Assembly: GCA_021820465.1 (NCBI GenBank) | Contig: JAKADP010000022.1 | Location: 1 to 32,006 of the forward strand | DNA length: 32,006 bases | Origin: Bacillota bacterium | Lineage (GTDB): Bacteria; Bacillota; Sulfobacillia; Sulfobacillales; JAIMBI01 | Direction of reading: 5' to 3' | Part shown: piece by piece, positions 26,591 to 32,006 of the stretch | Numbering within the stretch: the stretch's first letter is position 1 | How the letters are laid out: each line of letters starts with the position of its first letter | The notes under the pieces: model-generated | Database searches by the model: none | What the model was told of the DNA's origin: nothing | The model's input: the letters and a program-made list of their open reading frames with translations, nothing else | Position numbers and translations under genes: made by a program

Positions 26591-27850
26591 ATGAGCAACG
26601 AGCCGCTAGAGGTCCCTGACGCCAACCCGGTCGACGAGTCACTGCTCCACGAGCCCTTTAATCTGCGGGTGAACACGCTGCATGGCGCGGCGCAAAATGC
26701 GGCCATCAGCTTGGTGCAGCCGTACCTGGGCATCGATCTGCTCCGGCTCGGGGGCAGCGACTTTGAGGTGGGCCTGCTAAGTTCGCTGCCGCCGCTGGCC
26801 AGCACGATTTCCACCCTGCTGGGAGCCCGGTGGATTGCCGGCACCCGCCACCCCAGCCGCGTGACCACCTGGGTGTTTGCGGCCGCCCGCGCCGCCTTCT
26901 TAGGCTTCGTCATCCTCAACTGGACCCATGGCGCGGCCGCCCCGTGGCTCTTTGTCCTGCTGGTCGGAGCGATGAGCATCCCGGTGGCCATCTCCACGGT
27001 GAGCTGGCAGGCCATCATCACGGCACTCTTTCGCCCCGAGGTGCGCGGCCAGGCCATCGGCAACCGCACCCGGGCCGCCAGCTTCGTCACCGTGGCCGTC
27101 ACGATGCTGGGCGGCATCCTGATTGGCGGCGCTCGGGGCACCGTCGCCTATGGCTGGCTGTTTCTGCTGGGAGCGGCGGTGGCGGTGGTGGAGGTGCGCC
27201 TGTTTTCCCGCCTCAAAGGTGATCCCCGCGTGCAGACGCTGCCGCCCAACCTGTGGCACGCGGCCCAGCGGCTGTTTCGACGCCCCGCGTTTCGGAGCTA
27301 CACGCTGGCGAGCCTGCCCTTTTACCTGGGCTGGGTGATGGCCTGGCCGCTGTTTCTGCGCTACGAGGTCAACATTGCCCATGCCAACAATTTTTGGATT
27401 GCGGCGTACGCTGCCACCAACGGGCTCGCGGCCGCCCTGACCAGCCGCGCATGGATTCGCATCGCCAACCGCATTGGGGTGGGGACCGCGCTGCCCATCG
27501 CCATCGTGGGGCTGGCCTTTGTCCCCTTCACGTTCGCGCTGCATCCCAACCTGCCCGAACTGCTCATCCAAAGCGTCATTGGAGGGGCCATGGGGTCCGG
27601 CGTGACGCAGATGCTGCTCCTGCGGCAAATGGAGGTGGTCCCGGAGGAAGACCGCATCGTCGGCATGGGGGTCGCCAACACGTTGGTGGGCGCCGCCGGC
27701 GTGGTCGGCCCCCTCTTGGCGACGGGGCTGGCGGTGTTCATCCCCATGCCCACCGTGTTTTGGATCCCGTTTGCGTTTCGCCTCGGCGGCGGCTTCGCGT
27801 TTCTGGCCGCGCTGCGCGCGGGCCGTCAGCCCGCGCTGCGACCGGGCTGA
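26591..27850 (+). CDS. MFS transporter
   Basis: Multi-TM protein: LHGAAQNAAISLVQPYLGIDLLRLGGSDFEVGLLSSLPPLASTISTLLGARWIAGTRHPSRVTTWVF, FRPEVRGQAIGNRTRAASFVT, GVGVANTLVGAAGVVGPLLATGL-type segments. Confidence 0.78.
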   Translation: MSNEPLEVPDANPVDESLLHEPFNLRVNTLHGAAQNAAISLVQPYLGIDLLRLGGSDFEVGLLSSLPPLASTISTLLGARWIAGTRHPSRVTTWVFAAARAAFLGFVILNWTHGAAAPWLFVLLVGAMSIPVAISTVSWQAIITALFRPEVRGQAIGNRTRAASFVTVAVTMLGGILIGGARGTVAYGWLFLLGAAVAVVEVRLFSRLKGDPRVQTLPPNLWHAAQRLFRRPAFRSYTLASLPFYLGWVMAWPLFLRYEVNIAHANNFWIAAYAATNGLAAALTSRAWIRIANRIGVGTALPIAIVGLAFVPFTFALHPNLPELLIQSVIGGAMGSGVTQMLLLRQMEVVPEEDRIVGMGVANTLVGAAGVVGPLLATGLAVFIPMPTVFWIPFAFRLGGGFAFLAALRAGRQPALRPG

Positions 27851-27853
27851 CGG
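27823..27853 (+). terminator. Hairpin overlapping the MFS stop codon
   Basis: Perfect 11-bp inverted repeat CCGTCAGCCCG / CGGGCTGACGG with 9-nt loop; TGA stop (27848-27850) lies in the 3' arm. No clear U-tract. Confidence 0.45.
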
Positions 27854-27924
27854 ATGCCCCAGGGATCCATGCTGGCGGTTTTCCCCCTGGGTCCGGGGGT
27901 GATAGGATGGGACGATGGGATGAC

Positions 27925-27956
27925 GGGATCATGGGATCATGGGATCATGGGATCAT
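27925..27956. repeat. Tandem repeat (GGGATCAT)x4 with degenerate flanking units
   Basis: gggatcatgggatcatgggatcatgggatcat, then gggtcatc; preceded by gatgggatgac. Confidence 0.95.
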
Positions 27957-28115
27957 GGGTCATCGAGCGTGTGTCCCTCAGCGCCGCCGCTGCCCGCGGG
28001 GTGCCTCCGCCGAATGGTTGCCGTGGTTGGGGCCGATGCTGTCCGGTGGCGCTTATCCTGAGAGCCGGGGGCTCACGCTTCCTGCATGAAGAGTGGCAAG
28101 GTGAGGTGAAAGGGT

Positions 28116-28772
28116 TTGTTGGTCACGCGCGCCGGCCCTCCGCCTGAGGGAGACGCCCCGCATCCTCTGCTGGTGCTGCTGCATGGGCTGGGAACCAACG
28201 AGGAGGACCTGACGCCGATGGCGGACGGGCTCGACCGCCGACTGCAGCTTGTGTTTGTGCGCGCTCCCGAGCCGGTGCCGGCCATCCCCGAGGGATACCA
28301 GTGGTTCCCCCGGGGCGAGCCGTCAGAACCGGCGCTGGAGGCCGCACTGGCCGCGCTGCGCGACACCTTGGCCACGCTGGCGGACCAGGCCGCGCCCGAG
28401 GGCGCGACTCCCCCCCTTTTCCTTGGGGGGTTCAGCCAGGGCGCCACCGTCGCGGTGGCGTACGCCTGCCGAGAGCCGAATCCGCCGCTGGCGGGCCTCA
28501 TCCTGCTGTCGGGGTATCTGCCCGAGGTGGTGGCCGTGCCCCCGCTGCGCGGGCTGCCCATCTTTTTGGGTCATGGGCAGGATGACCCGGTCATCGAGTA
28601 CGCGCGCGGGCGAGCCATGGCTGACCGCCTGGCCATGGCTGGCGCGCGCCTGATGCGCCGCATGTATCAGCAGGGGCACACGGTGAGCCCGCAGGAGCTG
28701 GCGGACGTCGATGCCTTTCTCAAGTCCCGCTTGAAGCAGGCGCGCCGCGCTCTCCCGCCGGTGACACCTTAA
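28116..28772 (+). CDS. Alpha/beta hydrolase (phospholipase/carboxylesterase family)
   Basis: PLLVLLHGLGTNEEDLTPMADGL, FLGGFSQGATVAVAYA (nucleophile elbow), PIFLGHGQDDPVIEYARG; TTG start. Confidence 0.9.
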   Translation: MLVTRAGPPPEGDAPHPLLVLLHGLGTNEEDLTPMADGLDRRLQLVFVRAPEPVPAIPEGYQWFPRGEPSEPALEAALAALRDTLATLADQAAPEGATPPLFLGGFSQGATVAVAYACREPNPPLAGLILLSGYLPEVVAVPPLRGLPIFLGHGQDDPVIEYARGRAMADRLAMAGARLMRRMYQQGHTVSPQELADVDAFLKSRLKQARRALPPVTP

Positions 28773-29688
28773 GCGCCACCGCGACCGCGCCCGCCACCCC
28801 GACGTTGGCGCCCAGCGCGGCGCCCACGAGCGTCATGCTGTCCAAGAGATCGGGCATGGCGTAGCGCGGCAGCGCCTCGCGAATCGGATCCAAGAGAAGC
28901 GCCCCTTCGGCCGCCACCCCCCCACCGACCACGATGCGCTCCGGGTTCATCAAGTTGACCAGCAGTCCAAACGCCCACGCCAGACGGTCGGCGGCGTGCC
29001 GCACAATCTCCCGGGCGACCGCGTCGCCCGCCCGGAGCGCCGAAAAAACCTGGGGGGCGGCCAAGGGGCCGTCGTAGGTCCTAAGCCACGGCGACGCCTC
29101 CCGGCGCTCCTCCGCCATGCGCGCCAGCGCCGTGCCCGAGGCTTCCGTCTCCAGGCAGCCCGTGAGCCCGCAGTGGCAGCGCACCCCTGCGGGATTGGCG
29201 ATGATGTGCCCCAGTTCGCCAGCATTGGCCGCGGTGCCGCGAATGAGGTCCCCGTGGGCAATGAGCCCGGCGCCAATGCCCGTGGACACCGTCACATACA
29301 CCATGTCGTCGGTGCCGCGCCCCGCTCCGTACTGCCACTCTCCCAGCGCCGCCGCCGTGGCGTCATTTTCCAGCGCGACCGGGATGCCCAGGCGCCGAGA
29401 CAGCCCCCGCTCGATTTCGAGCTCTTCCCATCCCGGGAGGTTCGAGGGCTTCAGCAGCCGCCCGGCCCGGCTGTCTAACGGCCCCGGCGACCCCACTCCC
29501 ACTGCGTCCGGCACGATGCCCCCCGGCGTCAGCGCCCGAAGCTGGTCGGCCAGGGCGTCGAGAATGGCGTCTCCACGCCCCAAGTCGCTGGTGGGCACGC
29601 GCCGGGTGGCCAGCAGGCGCCCGGTCTCGTCCCCGACCGCCATCTCCACCTTGGTGCCCCCTACGTCAATCGCATAGACATACCGCAT
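28720..29688 (-). CDS. ROK family protein (glucokinase-like)
   Basis: YAIDVGGTKVEMAVGDETG, VALENDATAAALGEWQYGAGRGTDDMVYVTVSTGIGAGLI, ROK zinc motif CHCGLTGCLET. Confidence 0.95.
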   Translation of the reverse strand: MRYVYAIDVGGTKVEMAVGDETGRLLATRRVPTSDLGRGDAILDALADQLRALTPGGIVPDAVGVGSPGPLDSRAGRLLKPSNLPGWEELEIERGLSRRLGIPVALENDATAAALGEWQYGAGRGTDDMVYVTVSTGIGAGLIAHGDLIRGTAANAGELGHIIANPAGVRCHCGLTGCLETEASGTALARMAEERREASPWLRTYDGPLAAPQVFSALRAGDAVAREIVRHAADRLAWAFGLLVNLMNPERIVVGGGVAAEGALLLDPIREALPRYAMPDLLDSMTLVGAALGANVGVAGAVAVALKVSPAGERGAPASSGT

Positions 29689-29780
29689 GCTTGCCGCCCT
29701 CTTTCTTGCCTCCGGTTGGCTTGCGGCCCGTGACTGCCGACCCGCCTCGCGTCCGTCCTATTCTACCTGCCCGCACAAGG

Positions 29781-29814
29781 ACAGGCCCCCGCCACCAGAG
29801 GGGCGGGGGCCTGT
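29781..29814 (-). terminator. Hairpin downstream of the substrate-binding protein gene
   Basis: Perfect 13-bp stem ACAGGCCCCCGCC / GGCGGGGGCCTGT with 8-nt loop. Confidence 0.65.
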
Positions 29815-29825
29815 CGGGCTTCGGA

Positions 29826-31568
29826 TCAGCTGTGCGGGGAGATGGTCCAGTGGTTCGGGTAGTTGTACGTGGTGATGGGGTTGAACCACTTGTTCGTCCC
29901 GTGCAGCCACGTCGCCACCTCGTTGTACCCCGTCGGCTCCGGCATCCACAGCACTGGCAGGTGCTTGGCGGCAAACAGCTCGTAAGCGTCCATCCGCGCC
30001 GCCGCCTGGCTCGGGGTCGCGGGCGCGTACGTGGCGTTGATGAGCGCGTTCATCGTCGCGTTGTTGTATCCGCCCGAGTCGGCTGCCGCCCCGCCGCGGA
30101 ACAACCCACCGCCGGTGGGATAGTAGTCCGGCTCATAGGCCCAGCCATTGCTCCACGCCATGGCCCACTTGCTGGCCTGGGCTCCCTGGCCCTCGGTGGC
30201 CACCACCTGGGCAAAGGGTGTGCCCTTGAGCGTCACGTCGATGCCTTCCTGGCTCCAGTCACGCTTCAGCAGCTGCACAATGTTGGCCTGGGTGGTGGAC
30301 CCGGTCGGGTACAGCAGCGTAAAGGCCAGTGTGACCCCATTTTTGGTCATGACCCCGTGGCTGTTTTCCCGCCAGCCGTTCTTTTCCAGCAGCGCCTTGC
30401 CGGCGGCCGGGTCGAACGGGTAGACGTGCACCGCCGGGTCGTAGTACTTGTTCTTGGGCGTGCGCGGAACAGGCCCGTGAATCTCGACACCCAGTCCCTT
30501 GTACAGGTGCTGGATGATCTGCTGCTGGGGAATCCCCATCTCCAGCGCCTGCCGCACGTACAGATTCTTGAACGTGCTGCCGATGCCCGGCGTCTTGGGG
30601 CTCATATTCACGTCCAGGTAGTCGATGGCGTAGATGTACGACGCCACGTCCCGCTTGTAGCCCTTCAGCTGGCTCTGGTCTGCGTAGTACGACGTCGGCA
30701 GCGAGGCGGCGGCCAGCTCGTTCCGGCGCAGCGCGGCAAACAGGCCGGCGCTCGACGTCTCGTACTGGTAGGTGATCTTTTTGATGTGCGCCCGGTAGCC
30801 GTCATAGTGCGGGTTGGCCGTGAACGTGTAGTACTGGTCACTCACAAACTTTGACAGCTGGTACGGGCCGTCCACCACCTTGTACGCCGCGTTCATCGGC
30901 GCGTTGCCAACCGTGTTGAGCCACTTGAGTTCCGCCGTCATATCGGCCGGGTTGATGCCTTGGCCGTTGGACGCAGGGTAGTGAGCCCACACCGACGCCG
31001 GCACGGGCACAATCTGCGACAGGCCGTTCATCTCAAACCACACGGGATTGACGGCCCGGGTGGTGGTGACCACCAGCGTGCGGCTGTTGGTCGCCACGGC
31101 GCTCTTCCACATCGCGGGCAGTCCGCCAATACCCGCGGCACAGTACACCCACGGCGACGAGGGCTGGCTGGCGCCCATCAAAATCTGCCAGGACACCAGG
31201 GCGTCCTCGGCCGTCACGGGTGCGCCGTTGGACCAATGCCACTTGGGGTTCATGTGGATCGTATAGACCGTGTCGCCGTGCGACACCGTGATGCCGGACG
31301 CCAGCGACCGCCCGTAGTTGATGGTGTCGGTCTTGGAAATGTGGAGGAGCGGCAGGTACATCATGTTCGAGGCTTCCGAATTGCCGGTGCTGCACGCAGA
31401 CGCCGGGTCGACCGGAAACCACCAATTGGGCTGAAACTGCACGTAGCTGTTCAGCGTCAGGGAGGTGGTGGACCCCGCGGCCGCCGGCGCACCACCGCCG
31501 CACGCCGCTAGGGTCATGGACAGGGCCGCGGCCAGCCCCCCCAGCGCTCCCAACTTCAAGCGTCTCAT
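29826..31568 (-). CDS. Peptide/nickel-type ABC transporter substrate-binding lipoprotein (SBP family 5)
   Basis: Signal peptide with lipobox MTLAACGGG; ASGITVSHGDTVYTIHMNPKWHWSNGAPVTAEDALVSWQ, YKVVDGPYQLSKFVSDQYYTFTANPHYDGYRAHIKKITYQY, LYVRQALEMGIPQQQIIQHLYKG. AAGGAG upstream of ATG 31568. Confidence 0.93.
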   Translation of the reverse strand: MRRLKLGALGGLAAALSMTLAACGGGAPAAAGSTTSLTLNSYVQFQPNWWFPVDPASACSTGNSEASNMMYLPLLHISKTDTINYGRSLASGITVSHGDTVYTIHMNPKWHWSNGAPVTAEDALVSWQILMGASQPSSPWVYCAAGIGGLPAMWKSAVATNSRTLVVTTTRAVNPVWFEMNGLSQIVPVPASVWAHYPASNGQGINPADMTAELKWLNTVGNAPMNAAYKVVDGPYQLSKFVSDQYYTFTANPHYDGYRAHIKKITYQYETSSAGLFAALRRNELAAASLPTSYYADQSQLKGYKRDVASYIYAIDYLDVNMSPKTPGIGSTFKNLYVRQALEMGIPQQQIIQHLYKGLGVEIHGPVPRTPKNKYYDPAVHVYPFDPAAGKALLEKNGWRENSHGVMTKNGVTLAFTLLYPTGSTTQANIVQLLKRDWSQEGIDVTLKGTPFAQVVATEGQGAQASKWAMAWSNGWAYEPDYYPTGGGLFRGGAAADSGGYNNATMNALINATYAPATPSQAAARMDAYELFAAKHLPVLWMPEPTGYNEVATWLHGTNKWFNPITTYNYPNHWTISPHS

Positions 31569-32006
31569 AGAACGCTCCTTCCTAACCTAAGCGCCTTGGC
31601 GGCGCTTGTCGAGCACGCCAGACATCCTGGTCTCGCGCCGGGTCGCACGTCGATCCGTCGACCAGCGCCAAACATCATACCTTATACCAAGAGGATCATC
31701 CAGGGATGGCGCGGCGCAGAACTCATGGCGCAGAGCGGCGCCCCAACTCCGGCGTCGAGTCCCGCCTCGGTCGGGCAGCGCGGTGAGACGCCCTGGGCGC
31801 ACGCGCACGCGCCATGGTCGCAGCCCGCCCTGCCGCCGGCCGCGTGATGGACGCCGGCGATGCGCCATGGCGCAGAGGACCGACAACCCCATTCACCACA
31901 CCGACCGCCCCGTCGACCCGGTGAACGAGCGGCTCGATGCACGGACGCGCCGGATGAAGACCGGGGTTGGCCAGGTGCGTTCTTTGCAAGGGGGCTCTGA
32001 CGGGCA

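Noticed and set aside
25039-27141. 700-aa minus-strand ORF
   Set aside because: Antisense to the two MFS genes; low-complexity shadow ORF.
31596-31847. 83-aa plus-strand ORF upstream of the substrate-binding protein
   Set aside because: No Shine-Dalgarno, no recognisable family, composition like the shadow ORFs.
1-32006. CRISPR array, rRNA or tRNA genes
   Set aside because: No spaced repeats of CRISPR type, no rRNA-like sequence, and no tRNA cloverleaf recognised in the intergenic gaps.

Overview
High-GC bacterial chromosomal window. Codon usage, strong GGAGG-type Shine-Dalgarno sites and lipoboxes would suit a high-GC Firmicute-like lineage, but the taxonomy is a guess. From left to right: (1) an insertion element in which a DUF4338/DruA-like domain is fused in frame to an ISAs1-family DDE transposase, with a single-base frameshift at a T5C5 run before the catalytic Glu; (2) a histidine phosphatase; (3) a cobalamin riboswitch and a BtuF-BtuC-BtuD-like import operon; (4) a membrane protein plus hemerythrin pair preceded by a duplicated CCGATCGG operator-like repeat; (5) a pirin, FolC and a slipin; (6) a type III-like restriction-modification locus whose Res-like subunit keeps its helicase motifs but appears to lack the catalytic E and K of its PD-(D/E)xK nuclease, with an 11-bp tandem repeat overlapping the likely mod promoter; (7) a YggT-like protein and a lipoprotein cyclophilin; (8) four MFS transporters around an M55 peptidase and a two-gene split PEP-synthase/rifampicin-phosphotransferase-like dikinase; (9) an esterase, a ROK kinase and an orphan peptide-type substrate-binding lipoprotein. 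The best candidates for follow-up are the degenerate-nuclease R-M locus, the DUF4338-ISAs1 fusion and the split dikinase locus. All family calls come from recalled motifs; no searches were run.
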